63,755 bases of DNA, from assembly GCA_013911975.1 (NCBI GenBank), contig JACESF010000019.1, positions 1-63,755 of the forward strand. Reading direction: 5' to 3'. Position numbers and translations under genes: made by a program. The notes under the pieces were generated by a model. The model did not search any database. It saw only the letters and a program-made list of their open reading frames with translations, and was not told where the DNA came from. Within the stretch, counting starts at the first letter, position 1; each line of letters begins with the position of its first letter. Below are positions 11,895-20,643 of the stretch, piece by piece. Origin of the DNA: Hyphomicrobiales bacterium. GTDB lineage: Bacteria; Pseudomonadota; Alphaproteobacteria; Rhizobiales; Xanthobacteraceae.

Positions 11895-11917
11895 GAGGAG
11901 GCGCGCGGCGCCTCCTC
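11895..11917. terminator. Bidirectional hairpin between maeB and sleB-like gene
   Basis: Perfect 10-bp stem (GAGGAGGCGC / GCGCCTCCTC) with a GCG loop, placed 11 bp after maeB and 23 bp before the convergent hydrolase stop. No T-tract on either side, so intrinsic termination is uncertain; it may protect the 3' ends or assist Rho. Confidence 0.45.
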
Positions 11918-11940
11918 TCGCGGCGGCGGGCGCCGTCGCT

Positions 11941-13143
11941 TCAGCCGTCGCCCCAGCGGCGCGGGCGGTAGAAGGTGTGCACGCCGATCTTGTCCAGCTT
12001 GCGCATCTCGGCGATCCAGTTCGGGCGCACCCAATAGGCGTGGTAATGGGTGGCGCGGCCGACGCTTTCGAGCCAGAGCTTCCCGTCCAGCATGTCGGAC
12101 GAGATCTGTTTCGCCTGGACCCACATGTCCGGCTCGCGGATCACGTCCTTCACATTGTCGCAGGCGAAGGTGAACTGGCAGGCCAGATGCCGGTGGGCGT
12201 TCTGGTAGACCGCCTTGCACACGTCATTGGGATAATAGCCGGAGAACACCCGGTTGATGATCACCTGGGCAACGGCGATCTGGCCGCGCTTCGGCTCGCC
12301 CCGGCTCTCGAAATAGATGGCCTCCGCGAGGCATTTCTCGGCGCGCGCCCTTGCCGGGCCCTCCAGCGACAGGCGCAGGGCGGGAGAGGGGAAGATGCCG
12401 TCCGTCTCGGCATCGTCCGGCGGCGGCGGGGGCGCCGCGGGAAGGGGCATGATGGTGATGCCCTCGGGCAGGGCGGCATATTCCAGCGCCAGATGCAGCA
12501 TGCCCACCGTCTCCGCATTGAAGATCATGGCGGGGTCGCGATAGAGCGGCTGGGCCTGCGGGTCCGCGTCGAACAGGATGCCCGCCCCCATGTCCGGGCG
12601 CGTCACCTCGGACAGGTCCAGGAGGCCGGAGGGAGCGGGCCGTGCCGTGGGAGGGGCCAGGGCGTCGCCCGGCAGGTCCGCGCTGCCGAAGTCCGGGCCG
12701 AACAAAGGCGGCTCGGGCTCGTCGGCGAGCGCGGCATGGCGCGTCTCCTCGTCGATGCCCGGCAGGCTCATCACCATGTCCAGCGCCAGTTCCAGATAGG
12801 CGAGGTCCGCCGCCGGGCTCGGCCCGAACACTGCGGGCGCCTCGGCGAGGTCGGGGGTGACGGCGGGGACCGCCGCCAGAACCAAAGGCGCGGGATGGGC
12901 GAAGGCGCCCTCGCCGCCGGCTTCCACCGGCGTGGCGGCCTCGGTGAGGCCCGGGGCGGGCCATTCGAGGGTGGCGACGCGCAGCGCCCGGGCGGGGCCG
13001 CCCAGGAGCGGGGGCTGGGTGCGCTCGGCGGCGGTCCGGGAGAGGAAGGCATCGGACGGCAGCGTCTGCGCCAGGGCCGGCAGCGGGCCGAGCACCGCGG
13101 CGAGGACGAAGGCCGGCCACAGGCCGGAGAGACGGACAGCCAT
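11941..13143 (-). CDS. Secreted SleB-like cell wall hydrolase
   Basis: 400 residues. Residues 1-25 form a signal peptide ([19 protein letters not shown], then PLPALAQ), which decides the start at 13143 over an upstream ATG. A long low-complexity Pro/Ala-rich region follows, with a C-terminal hydrolase_2/SleB domain: [13 protein letters not shown] with the catalytic glutamate, then [10 protein letters not shown] and CQFTFACD. SleB-type enzymes are peptidoglycan lytic transglycosylases or amidases; in non-sporulating alphaproteobacteria they are presumed to remodel the wall. The long linker may span the periplasm. Confidence 0.88.
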   Translation of the reverse strand: MAVRLSGLWPAFVLAAVLGPLPALAQTLPSDAFLSRTAAERTQPPLLGGPARALRVATLEWPAPGLTEAATPVEAGGEGAFAHPAPLVLAAVPAVTPDLAEAPAVFGPSPAADLAYLELALDMVMSLPGIDEETRHAALADEPEPPLFGPDFGSADLPGDALAPPTARPAPSGLLDLSEVTRPDMGAGILFDADPQAQPLYRDPAMIFNAETVGMLHLALEYAALPEGITIMPLPAAPPPPPDDAETDGIFPSPALRLSLEGPARARAEKCLAEAIYFESRGEPKRGQIAVAQVIINRVFSGYYPNDVCKAVYQNAHRHLACQFTFACDNVKDVIREPDMWVQAKQISSDMLDGKLWLESVGRATHYHAYWVRPNWIAEMRKLDKIGVHTFYRPRRWGDG

Positions 13144-13324
13144 GGCAGCGCCTTCAACGCGGCGGCGGCCGGAACGCGGCCGCCTGCGAGGCCCGGCCTT
13201 GCGCCCCGCAGGGGACGCGCCGGGCGCTCCGGGATGTTCGAGCGTCGGGCATCCCGGCGAGGTCAGCGCCCCGAGAACGGGGCCCCCATGGGACATCCGG
13301 CCCCATGGTTTTCGCGCATTAAGC

Positions 13325-14290
13325 TTACGGGGAGGTTAAACGGGCCGCGATCTCGGCCTCGCGGGCGAAGGGGCCGGACGCGCCCGTCTCGATGGCCCGG
13401 GCGCGCCGCAGGCCGTCGGTGCCGAACCGCACCCGCACCGCCTCTTCCACCCAGCGCCCCTCCTGCTCGGCCCGGCGCGCGGCGCCGCGCCCCGTTGCTG
13501 CGAGATGGGCGCGGTGGCCGTCCACGGCGGCGGCGAAATCCTCCAGCCCCTCGCCGGTGGTGGCCGACAGGCGGATGACGGGAACCCGCCAGTCCGCCAC
13601 CCCGCCCGCCAACGAGAGGGCGCCGCTCACGTCGGCGGCGGCGCGGCGCGCGGCCTCCGCCATGTCCGCCTTGGTGACGACGATCACGTCCGGCAGCTCC
13701 ATGACGCCCGCCTTCATGAATTGCAGGCTGTCGCCGGAGGCGGGCTGGATGCACAGGACCACGGTGTCCGCCACGAGGTCGATGTCCGCCTCCGATTGGC
13801 CGACGCCCACGGTCTCCACGATCAGCAGGTCATAGATGGCGCGCAGCAGCACGACGGCGGCCACCGCGTCGTCCGAGAGGCCGCCCAGCCGGTCGCGGGC
13901 CGCCATGGAGCGCACGAAGACCTGCCGGTCCTCCGGGTCGGTCTGGATGCGCGCGCGGTCGCCCAGCAGCGCGCCGCCGGTGCGGCGGGAGGAGGGGTCC
14001 ACCGCCAGCACGGCGACGCTCCGCCCCTCGGCGCGGGCGCGCCGCACCAGGGCGTTGGTGAGGGTGGACTTGCCGACGCCGGGCGGGCCGGTGAGGCCGA
14101 GTACATGGGCGCGCGCGGCCCGGGCCGCCGCGTCCAGCAGCGCCACCATATGGGCCTGCCCGCGATGGGATTCGATGGCGGCGAGGGTCTGGGCCACCAG
14201 CCTTTTGCCGCCGGAGCGCAGCTCGGCGAGGCTCGGAAGCGCGCGGCGGGCGGTGCTGGCGGGAATCGGCGCGGAAAGGGGCTGCGGCAT
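13325..14290 (-). CDS. meaB: Methylmalonyl-CoA mutase-associated GTPase MeaB
   Basis: 321 residues. P-loop GPPGVGKS at residues 68-75, then [34 protein letters not shown], the switch-like [13 protein letters not shown] and the guanine-specificity motif VTKAD. These are signature blocks of MeaB/ArgK, a G-protein chaperone that loads and protects adenosylcobalamin in methylmalonyl-CoA mutase. No mutase gene is in the window. The start at 14290 ([10 protein letters not shown]) gives the normal family length; the frame remains open upstream to 14470 but that part is not protein-like. Confidence 0.92.
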   Translation of the reverse strand: MPQPLSAPIPASTARRALPSLAELRSGGKRLVAQTLAAIESHRGQAHMVALLDAAARAARAHVLGLTGPPGVGKSTLTNALVRRARAEGRSVAVLAVDPSSRRTGGALLGDRARIQTDPEDRQVFVRSMAARDRLGGLSDDAVAAVVLLRAIYDLLIVETVGVGQSEADIDLVADTVVLCIQPASGDSLQFMKAGVMELPDVIVVTKADMAEAARRAAADVSGALSLAGGVADWRVPVIRLSATTGEGLEDFAAAVDGHRAHLAATGRGAARRAEQEGRWVEEAVRVRFGTDGLRRARAIETGASGPFAREAEIAARLTSP

Positions 14291-14370
14291 GGCACAGGCG
14301 TAGCACGTCCCGTGCCACGGAATGAAGGCGCCGGAGATGGGCGTGCAGGCCGCAGGCAGGGCGGCGGGAC

Positions 14371-14397
14371 ATGAAGACGCCGGCATGAAGACGCCGG
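14371..14397. repeat. Short tandem direct repeat
   Basis: The 13-base word ATGAAGACGCCGG occurs at 14371-14383 and again at 14385-14397, just beside the 14404-14431 terminator and upstream of meaB. Probably slippage; no function evident. Confidence 0.6.
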
Positions 14398-14400
14398 AAT

Positions 14401-14431
14401 GAAAAAGGCGTCGGCTTGCGCCGACGCCTTT
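14401..14431 (-). terminator. Strong intrinsic terminator of an unassigned minus-strand transcript
   Basis: A 12-bp perfect stem (AAAGGCGTCGGC / GCCGACGCCTTT) with a four-base loop. Read on the minus strand the loop is GCAA, a stable GNRA tetraloop, and the stem is followed by TTTTT; on the plus strand only TTT follows. It therefore terminates leftward transcription, yet no convincing minus-strand gene lies immediately upstream. See the finding on a possible small RNA. Confidence 0.8.
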
Positions 14432-15035
14432 CCACTGACCGGAACCGTGCGGGGGAACGAAACCGATCAATAGACCAGTGAAAAGACCATCGAGCGAAGC
14501 GGGGGAGCCTCCGATGCTCTCTTCGAGGATGCCACCTTGGATAGAGGAGCACCCCTCAAATTGTTGATTAATTCATACCAAGGCCAACATGAACGGAAGA
14601 TGAGCAAGAACGTGGGCGGGGCAATTTTCGATGGTATTATATTAATATCACCTGCGGTCAGAACCAGAATTTTTTCCGTGGGATCTCGCCGGGACACTGC
14701 ATAAGTCCAATAGATCAAATGGTTTTTTGCGGCGTGATAAAGCTGTTGAAATCCGCATGTGCCGTCATCGCGCCTTCACAAGGCCGTGCGCGCGGAAGGG
14801 GCAGGGGCGGCCCGGAAAATGGGCGGCGGTCTCAGGCCGTCTGGGACGGTCCATCGGGCATTCAACCTGTGCGTGCGTGATGGCTTTGGATGCAAGGCAT
14901 TTGGTGGGCCTTTGCGGGCAAGGCTCCGCCGCGCTCGCCGGGCGGATGCGCGCACCAGGGAGGCGGCGGCGTCTGCGTGAGGAATCAACCTGACGGGTGA
15001 ATCCGTCTCCAAAATATCTGATAGAGAGCGATGCA
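14432..15035. other. Long intergenic stretch with AT-richer patch
   Basis: About 600 bp without a convincing gene. 14530-14760 is visibly richer in A and T than the rest of the window (runs such as ATTATATTAATATC and TTTTTTCC). A minus-strand frame of 83 codons (14467-14718) exists but starts with TTG, has no ribosome site and lacks the strong GC third-position bias of every real gene here. 14760-14995 is GC-rich and shows no signal I can name. The region may hold promoters for meaB and a small RNA ending at the 14401-14431 terminator. Confidence 0.5.
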
Positions 15036-15075
15036 CGCTCCCCCTCGAAGCCCATCCATGCTTCGAGGGGGAGCG
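15036..15075 (+). promoter_or_regulatory. 15-bp perfect hairpin in the rhodanese leader
   Basis: Arms 15036-15050 and 15061-15075 (CGCTCCCCCTCGAAG and its exact complement) enclose a 10-base loop. It ends 23 bases before the rhodanese start and is not followed by a T-tract, so it looks like a leader element or an operator dyad rather than a terminator. Confidence 0.7.
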
Positions 15076-15098
15076 ATCGGACTTCAGGAACAGACCCC

Positions 15099-15440
15099 AT
15101 GAGCGAACCCAATCCCTTCGGCGGGCGCATCACCCACCTGACCCCGCAGGACGTCCAGGCGGGCCTTGAGGACGGAACCATCCTGCTGGTGGACGTGCGC
15201 GAGCCGGACGAGATCGCCGCCGAGCGCATCCCGGGCGCCGTTGCCTTCGCCCTCAGCACCTTCGATGCGTCCCTTTTGCCGGATCCCGGTGAGAAGCAAC
15301 TGGTGTTCTCCTGCCGCTCGGGCCAGCGCTCGCAGCGCGCCGCCGCCATGGCCCAGGCCGCGGGGCTCGACTATGCGCAGCATATGCAGGGCGGCATCCT
15401 CGGCTGGAAGAGTGCCGGATTTCCCACCGAGCGGGGCTGA
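15099..15440 (+). CDS. Single-domain rhodanese-like sulfurtransferase
   Basis: 113 residues, a single rhodanese domain. The segment LLVDVREPDEIAAERIPGA is the family N-terminal block, and VFSCRSGQRSQRAA holds the catalytic Cys loop near residue 72. Such proteins transfer sulfane sulfur between thiols in the cytoplasm. The start at 15099 is preceded by AGGAA nine bases upstream; the in-frame ATG at 14997 would place the hairpin at 15036-15075 inside the protein and is less likely. It stands alone, convergent with the phosphorelay genes that follow. Confidence 0.88.
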   Translation: MSEPNPFGGRITHLTPQDVQAGLEDGTILLVDVREPDEIAAERIPGAVAFALSTFDASLLPDPGEKQLVFSCRSGQRSQRAAAMAQAAGLDYAQHMQGGILGWKSAGFPTERG

Positions 15441-15463
15441 GACGCCGCGCGTCCCGTCCCGGC

Positions 15464-16573
15464 TCAGGGATTGGTGAAGGTCAGGCTCACCCGCGTGCCG
15501 GGATGGCCGGGCGCGAAGCTCAGCGTGGCGCCGAGCTTCGCCGCCATGGCCCGGACGATCCGGTTGCCGAGGCCGGACGTGGCGGATTCCAGCGTCTCGG
15601 GAAGGCCCACGCCGTCATCCTCCACCCGCAGCAGGATGTGCTCCTCCTGCGGGTGCAGCGCGATGCGCACCGGGCCGCTTCCGCCGGGATAGGCATATTT
15701 CGAGGCGTTGATCACCAGTTCGGTGACGATCACGCCGATGGCCACCGCCCGGTCGGGATCGATGGCGAGCGGGGCGGCGTCCACCGACAGGGCGATGCCC
15801 GCCTGGCCGTTGCGCGCGGAGACCTGAAGGTCTTCCACCAGCGACATCAGATATTGGTCGAGGGCCACGCTGCCCACCTGCTCGGAGGTGTAGAGGCGCC
15901 GATGCACCTGCGCCACCGCCGCGACCCGCCCGCGCGCCGCGTTCAGCGCCTCTTCCACTTCCGGGTTGCGCGTGGCGGCTGCCTGGACGTGGAGCATGGA
16001 CATGATGATCTGGAGCGAATTGCCCACGCGGTGGTTCATCTCGCGCAGCAGCAGCGCGCGCTCGGCGGCCAGCGCCTCGAACCGGTCGCGGGCGGCGCGG
16101 ATCTCCTGCTCGGCCGCCTCGTGGGCCTTGCGGATGCGCACGTTCTGGATCGCGCCGTCGAGCGCCGAGCGCAGAAGCTCGATGAAGTCGCCCTGGACTT
16201 CCTTGATGACATAGTCGGCCGCGCCCGCCTTCAGGGCGGCGACGGCAATGCGGCTTTCCTGGGTGCCGGTGACGTAGACCACCGGCGGGGGATCGGCGAG
16301 GGCGCGGATGGCGGCCAGCGTCTCCAGCCCGTCCTGGCCGGGCATGAAATGGTCCAGCGCCACGGCCTGGATGTCGCCCTGCTCCAGCAGGGCGAGACCC
16401 TCCGGCCCGCTGGTCGCCAGCGCCACGTCGTAGCCCATGCGGGCGAGCTTGCGCCGCACCAGGCGCCCGAGGCCGGGATCGTCGTCGATATAGAGCACGC
16501 GCACGCCCGCCTCCGACGTCCCGGCGTCGGGCGGGGTCTCCAGGGGGGCGGACTCGCCTCTGTCGGGCACCAT
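15464..16573 (-). CDS. Receiver domain-HWE/HisKA_2 histidine kinase
   Basis: 369 residues. Residues about 24-140 form a receiver domain (VLYIDDDPG acidic pocket, phospho-acceptor Asp in VALDHFMPG, VTGT and the conserved Lys in YVIKEV). After a helical linker comes a HisKA_2 dimerisation segment, REMNHRVGNSLQII, with the phospho-accepting His, and an ATPase domain (NASKYA N-box, EDDGVGLPE). No membrane segment. It is the third gene of an operon and starts 5 bp after the single-receiver protein, so it may accept phosphate from, or act on, the CHASE3 kinase system. Confidence 0.9.
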   Translation of the reverse strand: MVPDRGESAPLETPPDAGTSEAGVRVLYIDDDPGLGRLVRRKLARMGYDVALATSGPEGLALLEQGDIQAVALDHFMPGQDGLETLAAIRALADPPPVVYVTGTQESRIAVAALKAGAADYVIKEVQGDFIELLRSALDGAIQNVRIRKAHEAAEQEIRAARDRFEALAAERALLLREMNHRVGNSLQIIMSMLHVQAAATRNPEVEEALNAARGRVAAVAQVHRRLYTSEQVGSVALDQYLMSLVEDLQVSARNGQAGIALSVDAAPLAIDPDRAVAIGVIVTELVINASKYAYPGGSGPVRIALHPQEEHILLRVEDDGVGLPETLESATSGLGNRIVRAMAAKLGATLSFAPGHPGTRVSLTFTNP

Positions 16574-16578
16574 TGCAG

Positions 16579-17025
16579 CTATTTCGCCTCGGGCACCTGG
16601 ATGACGGAGAAGAACAGGCCGAGCTGGCGGATGGCGTTGGCGAAATTCTCGTAATTCACCGGCTTGGTGACATAGACGTTGGCGCCGAGGTCATAGCAGC
16701 GCTGGATCTCGGTCTTGTCGTCGGTGGTGGTCAGCACCACGACCGGGGAGCGCTTCAGGTGCTCGTTCTCCTTGATGCGCTTCAGGATCTCGACGCCCGT
16801 CATGTCCGGGAGGTTGAGATCGAGCAGCACGAGGAGCGCGCGTCCCGCGTTCACCGCGCCGGTGCCGTCGGGGCCGAACAGGTGCGCGAGCGCGGTGGTG
16901 CCGTCCTTGAACCCGACGATGTCGTTCAGGACGCCGGCGCGCCGGATGTTCTTCTCGATGAGGCGCGCATGGCCCTCGTCGTCCTCGATCATGACAATGG
17001 TGACGTGGCTGACCATCTCACTCAT
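16579..17025 (-). CDS. Rcp1-like single-domain response regulator
   Basis: 148 residues, a lone receiver domain. The acidic pair is in VMIEDDEGH, the phospho-acceptor in LLDLNLPDMTG, then VVVLTTT and the lysine in VYVTKPVNY. The inserted segment after the acidic pocket (HLFGPDGTGAVNAG) and the length match Rcp1-type regulators that work with membrane or phytochrome kinases. It has no output domain, so it should relay phosphate or act by protein contact. It overlaps the kinase gene upstream by eight bases. Confidence 0.92.
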   Translation of the reverse strand: MSEMVSHVTIVMIEDDEGHARLIEKNIRRAGVLNDIVGFKDGTTALAHLFGPDGTGAVNAGRALLVLLDLNLPDMTGVEILKRIKENEHLKRSPVVVLTTTDDKTEIQRCYDLGANVYVTKPVNYENFANAIRQLGLFFSVIQVPEAK

Positions 17026-18517
17026 CCCCCTTGTGGTGGACCGCCAGGGTCTTCGGCAGCGTCACCTTGAATGTCGTTCCCTGGCCCAGCTCGGATTCGA
17101 GCAGCACCGATCCGCCGAGGCGTCGCACCAGGGTGCGCACATGGGCGAGCCCGATGCCTTCGCCGGGCCGGTCCTGGGGGCCGGAGCGGCGAAACAGCTC
17201 GAACACGCGCCCCCGGTCCCGCTGGTCGATGCCGCGCCCGTTGTCCGTGACGCTGAACGTGACATAGGCGGAGGTTTCCACCGCCTTGACTTCAATGCGG
17301 CCCGGTACGTCGGTCCGCAAGTACTTGACGGCGTTGTCGATCAGATTGGTGAAAATCTGCTCCAGCGCCAGCCGGTCGGAGACGATGGCGGGCAGGGCGC
17401 CGATCTCGATCCGCGCATCGCGTTCGATGAGCTGGTGGGCGACCGTCGCGGCGATGCTGTCCACGAGCGCGCGCATGTCCACGGACACCGGCTGCAGCTC
17501 CGCCCGGCCCTGGCGCGACAGGTCGAGGATGGCCTTGATGAGCCGGTCCATCTTGATGATGGACGCCTTGATGAAGCCGAATGCCTCGTCGAAATCCTTG
17601 GCGAGATCCTGGTCCTGCGCGGTGTCCGTGTCGCCCGCCCGTGTGCGCAGCGCCTCCAGCCGGTGGAACAGATCGGTGCGCAATTCCTCTAGCTCGCTGG
17701 TGAAGCCCATGATGTTCACCAGCGGCGAACGCAGGTCGTGGCTCACGATATAGGCGAAGGCCTGGATTTCCTGGTTGGCTTCCTGGAGGTCGGCGGTGCG
17801 CTCCTCCACCCGCTTCTCCAGGTCTTCGTTGATGACCGAGAGGGCCGCGTGCGCCTGGCGCAGCGCGCGGGCATTACGCTGGGACAGGTGCACCGAGACC
17901 GCCGCCACCGTGATGATGGCGACCACACCGAACAGGTTCACATAGAGAAGCCAGTTCGCGGACAGAGCGGCGGAGGCGGTGCGCACCTTCAGAAGGCGCG
18001 CCTCTTCCGCCTTCATGTTCTGAACGGTCTGGCCGAGGGTGCGCATCACCTCCTCGCCCTCGTCCGTCATCACCACCTTCAGCGCCTCGTCCCACTGGCC
18101 CTGAAGCCCCAGGTCCACGGTGCGCTGCATCTCCTGCATCTTCTGGTTCGCCATGGCCGAGATGGTCTCGACCGTGGCCAACTGCTTCGGATTGTCGGCG
18201 ATGAGGGCACGCAACTGCTCGATGCCCGGCCCCAGCGAGGTGGCGGACGTGGTGAAGAGCCGGAGATAATTGGCATCGCGGGTCAGGAGAAAGCCGCGCT
18301 GGGCGCTTTCCGCGCGGCGCAGGAAAAGCTGCACCGACGAGAGGGTGTTCTCCACCTCCAGCGTGTGCGCCACCTCGGCGGCGTCGTTCCGCGCCTGGTT
18401 CACCAGCCAGATGGAGGCGCCGCTGATGGCGATCAGCAGCGCGAAGCCGACCGAAAGCAGCGCCGGCTGGCCGAGGAGGGCGTACCAGGGCCTTTGGGAC
18501 GAGAGGCGGCTGACCAT
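17018..18517 (-). CDS. CHASE3-domain membrane histidine kinase
   Basis: 499 residues from ATG 18517 (MVSRLSSQRP). Hydrophobic segments near residues 17-37 and 193-213 enclose a periplasmic helical CHASE3 sensor. Then follow a coiled-coil linker (LEKRVEERTADLQEANQEIQ), a HisKA segment with the phospho-accepting His in YIVSHDLRSPLVN, and a HATPase_c domain (NLIDNAVKYL, VTDNGRGID, GIGLAHVRTLV). This is the bacteriophytochrome-like kinase class that pairs with Rcp1-type regulators, exactly as here. The ligand sensed by the CHASE3 domain is unknown. A further upstream start at 18646 is possible but adds an unlikely arginine-rich leader. Confidence 0.9.
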   Translation of the reverse strand: MVSRLSSQRPWYALLGQPALLSVGFALLIAISGASIWLVNQARNDAAEVAHTLEVENTLSSVQLFLRRAESAQRGFLLTRDANYLRLFTTSATSLGPGIEQLRALIADNPKQLATVETISAMANQKMQEMQRTVDLGLQGQWDEALKVVMTDEGEEVMRTLGQTVQNMKAEEARLLKVRTASAALSANWLLYVNLFGVVAIITVAAVSVHLSQRNARALRQAHAALSVINEDLEKRVEERTADLQEANQEIQAFAYIVSHDLRSPLVNIMGFTSELEELRTDLFHRLEALRTRAGDTDTAQDQDLAKDFDEAFGFIKASIIKMDRLIKAILDLSRQGRAELQPVSVDMRALVDSIAATVAHQLIERDARIEIGALPAIVSDRLALEQIFTNLIDNAVKYLRTDVPGRIEVKAVETSAYVTFSVTDNGRGIDQRDRGRVFELFRRSGPQDRPGEGIGLAHVRTLVRRLGGSVLLESELGQGTTFKVTLPKTLAVHHKGDE

Positions 18518-18740
18518 GCGGCGGCAGGGCTCCGGCGGTACGAAATCACGGCGGACATCTCCGGCGGGCACCTTCGGACGAAGCGCCCGCCGGAGGCTAA
18601 TGGAGAGTGTCCGCCCCTGACTGAACAACATTCCAGTAGAGCGCAAGCAAAAAAACCACCAATAAAGGCATAGCTGTAGCTTGTCGGCGCGCCCGGAACG
18701 CGCTTGGATAGAGAGATAGAATTTCTACCGTTGGAGTATC
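18518..18740. promoter_or_regulatory. Divergent promoter region, kinase operon and ligase gene
   Basis: 223 bp separate the two divergent starts. The middle is AT-richer (18645-18675, a run of eight A's then CCACCAATAAAGG) and likely holds both promoters. I cannot identify hexamers with confidence. TTGGAG sits four bases before the ligase ATG. Confidence 0.4.
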
Positions 18741-20123
18741 ATGCAGGCACAGGAACGCGAGCCGCGCGCGCACGGCCCCTCGCACGGCGCGGAGAGCGAG
18801 GAAACCGTCGCCTTCCTCAAGGCCTTCGGCATCCCCGAGATCGTCGAGGTCCTCCTTCCCGACACCAGCGGCGTGCTGCGCGGAAAATGGATTCCCGGCA
18901 GCGCCATGAGCAAGGTGTGGAAGAGCGGCGTGCCCATTCCGCTGTCCATCTTCGGCCTCGACATCTGGGGCTGCGAGGTGGAGGCCACGGGAATTCATAT
19001 CGAGACCGGCGACAAGGACGGCCTGTGCTGGCCCGTTCCCGGCACGCTGAAGCCCGTGCCCTGGGCGCCCCGCCCCTCGGCGCAGGTTCTCCTGACCATG
19101 CATGAGCCCGACGGCGCGCCCTGGATGCTGGACCCGCGCCAGCAGCTCGCGCGGGTGGTGGACCGCCTCGCGGCGCGCGGCCTCTCGGCCTGCTGTGCGT
19201 TCGAGCTGGAATTCTATCTGCTGAAGCCGGGCGAGGACGGCGCGCCGCCGCAGCCGGTCTTCTCCACGGAGGGGCAGGCGCGGCAGAACATGTATTCCAT
19301 GTCGGACCTGGACGCCTTCGCGCCGTTCCTGCACGACATGCGAACCGCCGCGGCCACCCAGGGCCTGCCCACGGACACCGTGATTTCCGAGGCGGCGCCG
19401 GGCCAGTTCGAGGTCAACCTCTATCACAAGGAGGATGCGCTGGGGGCGGCGGACGACGCCATCCTGCTGCGGCGCCTCATCGACGGCGTGGCCCGCCGCC
19501 ACGGCCTGCGCGCCACTTTCATGGCCAAGCCCCTGCTGGATTTCGCGGGCAACGGCATGCATGTGCATGTGAGCCTGATGGACCAGAGCGGGACCAACGT
19601 GTTCGGCGTGCCCGGCGAGGGCGAACGGCTCATGCGCCATGCGGCGGGCGGTCTGCTCGCCACCATGGCGGATTCCACCCTGCTGTTCGTGCCGAACTTC
19701 AACGGCTACCGGCGTCTCGTGCCGGGCTCCTACGCGCCCACCGGCATCACCTGGGGCTTCGACAACCGCTCGGTGGCCGTGCGCGTGCCCAACGGGCCGC
19801 CCGAGGCGGCGCGGCTGGAGCACCGCATCGCGGGGGCGGACGCCCATCCCCATCTGGTGCTGGCGGCCATCCTCGCGGGCATGTTGGAGGGGATCGACGC
19901 GGCCATCGAGCCGCCGGAGCCGCTCACGGGCAACGCCTATGACCACGACGCGCAGCTTCTCTCGCCGTCCATGGCGGACGCCATTTCGCGCTTCGCCGGC
20001 TCGCCCTTCATCGAGCGGGCCTTCGGCGCGGAATATCGCCGCGTCTATGCGGTGATGAAGGAGGAGGAACTGGCCGCCTTCTCGCGCACCATCCTCCCGC
20101 TGGAATACGAGACCTATCTCTGA
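18741..20123 (+). CDS. Glutamine synthetase family ligase (PuuA-like)
   Basis: 460 residues. Glutamine-synthetase fold with metal-binding residues in FELEFY near 153 and NGMHVHVSL near 270, and the ATP/phosphate region NFNGYRRLVPGSYAP and NRSVAVRVP. The sequence diverges from canonical GlnA (no NDKSGT-type hairpin) and is closest by eye to gamma-glutamylpolyamine synthetases (PuuA) and related ligases that join glutamate to an amine. No puu catabolic genes are adjacent, so the amine substrate cannot be named. GGAG precedes the ATG by five bases. Confidence 0.85.
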   Translation: MQAQEREPRAHGPSHGAESEETVAFLKAFGIPEIVEVLLPDTSGVLRGKWIPGSAMSKVWKSGVPIPLSIFGLDIWGCEVEATGIHIETGDKDGLCWPVPGTLKPVPWAPRPSAQVLLTMHEPDGAPWMLDPRQQLARVVDRLAARGLSACCAFELEFYLLKPGEDGAPPQPVFSTEGQARQNMYSMSDLDAFAPFLHDMRTAAATQGLPTDTVISEAAPGQFEVNLYHKEDALGAADDAILLRRLIDGVARRHGLRATFMAKPLLDFAGNGMHVHVSLMDQSGTNVFGVPGEGERLMRHAAGGLLATMADSTLLFVPNFNGYRRLVPGSYAPTGITWGFDNRSVAVRVPNGPPEAARLEHRIAGADAHPHLVLAAILAGMLEGIDAAIEPPEPLTGNAYDHDAQLLSPSMADAISRFAGSPFIERAFGAEYRRVYAVMKEEELAAFSRTILPLEYETYL

Positions 20124-20131
20124 GGTCGAAC

Positions 20132-20152
20132 CCGCCCGGCAGCGCCGGGCGG
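20132..20152. terminator. Convergent-gene hairpin
   Basis: Nine-bp perfect stem CCGCCCGGC / GCCGGGCGG with an AGC loop in the 35 bp between two convergent genes. No T-tract, so strength as an intrinsic terminator is doubtful. Confidence 0.45.
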
Positions 20153-20158
20153 TAGCTC

Positions 20159-20368
20159 TCAGCCGATGCCGCCCGACAGCTTGATCTTGGCGTCCGGCCC
20201 CTTCGGGTCGCGGGCCGAGATGCCGCCCGTCATGCCGTAGCGGGCGCCTGGGGTGCCGCCCGTGAAGCCGCCCGACGGCGCGCTGGACACCGGCTTCGGG
20301 GCCGGCGGAACATCCTGGTGCTCGGCGTGGGGGTTGGCGTCGTGTTTCCTGTGGGATGCGGTGGACAT
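20159..20368 (-). CDS. Small Gly/Pro-rich hypothetical protein
   Basis: 69 residues, hydrophilic, with a His-rich start (STASHRKHDANPHAEHQD) and a Gly-rich second half (GGFTGGTPGARYGMTGG). A near-consensus AAGGAGGACGAA site directly precedes the ATG, which makes translation likely. No signal peptide, membrane segment or known domain. The composition suggests a disordered protein. It is divergent from a 34-residue membrane peptide, 134 bp away. Confidence 0.65.
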   Translation of the reverse strand: MSTASHRKHDANPHAEHQDVPPAPKPVSSAPSGGFTGGTPGARYGMTGGISARDPKGPDAKIKLSGGIG

Positions 20369-20502
20369 TTCGTCCTCCTTTTCTTGCTTATGACTTCCAC
20401 ATGGGGAGCAGAAGACGGCTTTTCCAGGGTCGCCGGCTTGAGCCAGATCAAGGCCGCGTGAGGGGGAGGGTGGTGGTCTCGACCGAAAAGGGAGAGACCG
20501 TC

Positions 20503-20607
20503 ATGCCCACCGATGTCGCCATCGTCGTTTCGGCCATCGTCGTCCTGTTCGTCGGCTTCGCCGCCGTGCTGGCCTTTGCCGACCGCTATTCCGCGCCCCG
20601 CCACTGA
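20503..20607 (+). CDS. 34-residue single-pass membrane peptide
   Basis: Encodes MPTDVAIVVSAIVVLFVG, continuing to FADRYSAPRH: one strongly hydrophobic helix (about residues 5-26) and a short basic tail. AAAGGGAGAG lies five to seven bases before the ATG, so it is probably translated. It is too short for domain recognition. Positive-inside bias would put the C-terminus in the cytoplasm. Such peptides often modulate a membrane protein; no partner is evident, although an exporter gene follows on the other strand. Confidence 0.6.
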   Translation: MPTDVAIVVSAIVVLFVGFAAVLAFADRYSAPRH

Positions 20608-20643
20608 CCGGCGGCGTCCCGCGCCCTCAGGAGGGTCCGCACC

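Noticed and set aside
13144..13296. 51-residue N-terminal extension of the cell-wall hydrolase
   Set aside because: The sequence is Pro/Arg-rich and precedes a clear signal peptide starting at 13143.
14467..14718. 83-codon minus-strand frame in the AT-rich patch
   Set aside because: TTG start, no ribosome site, no third-position GC bias and no recognisable protein features.
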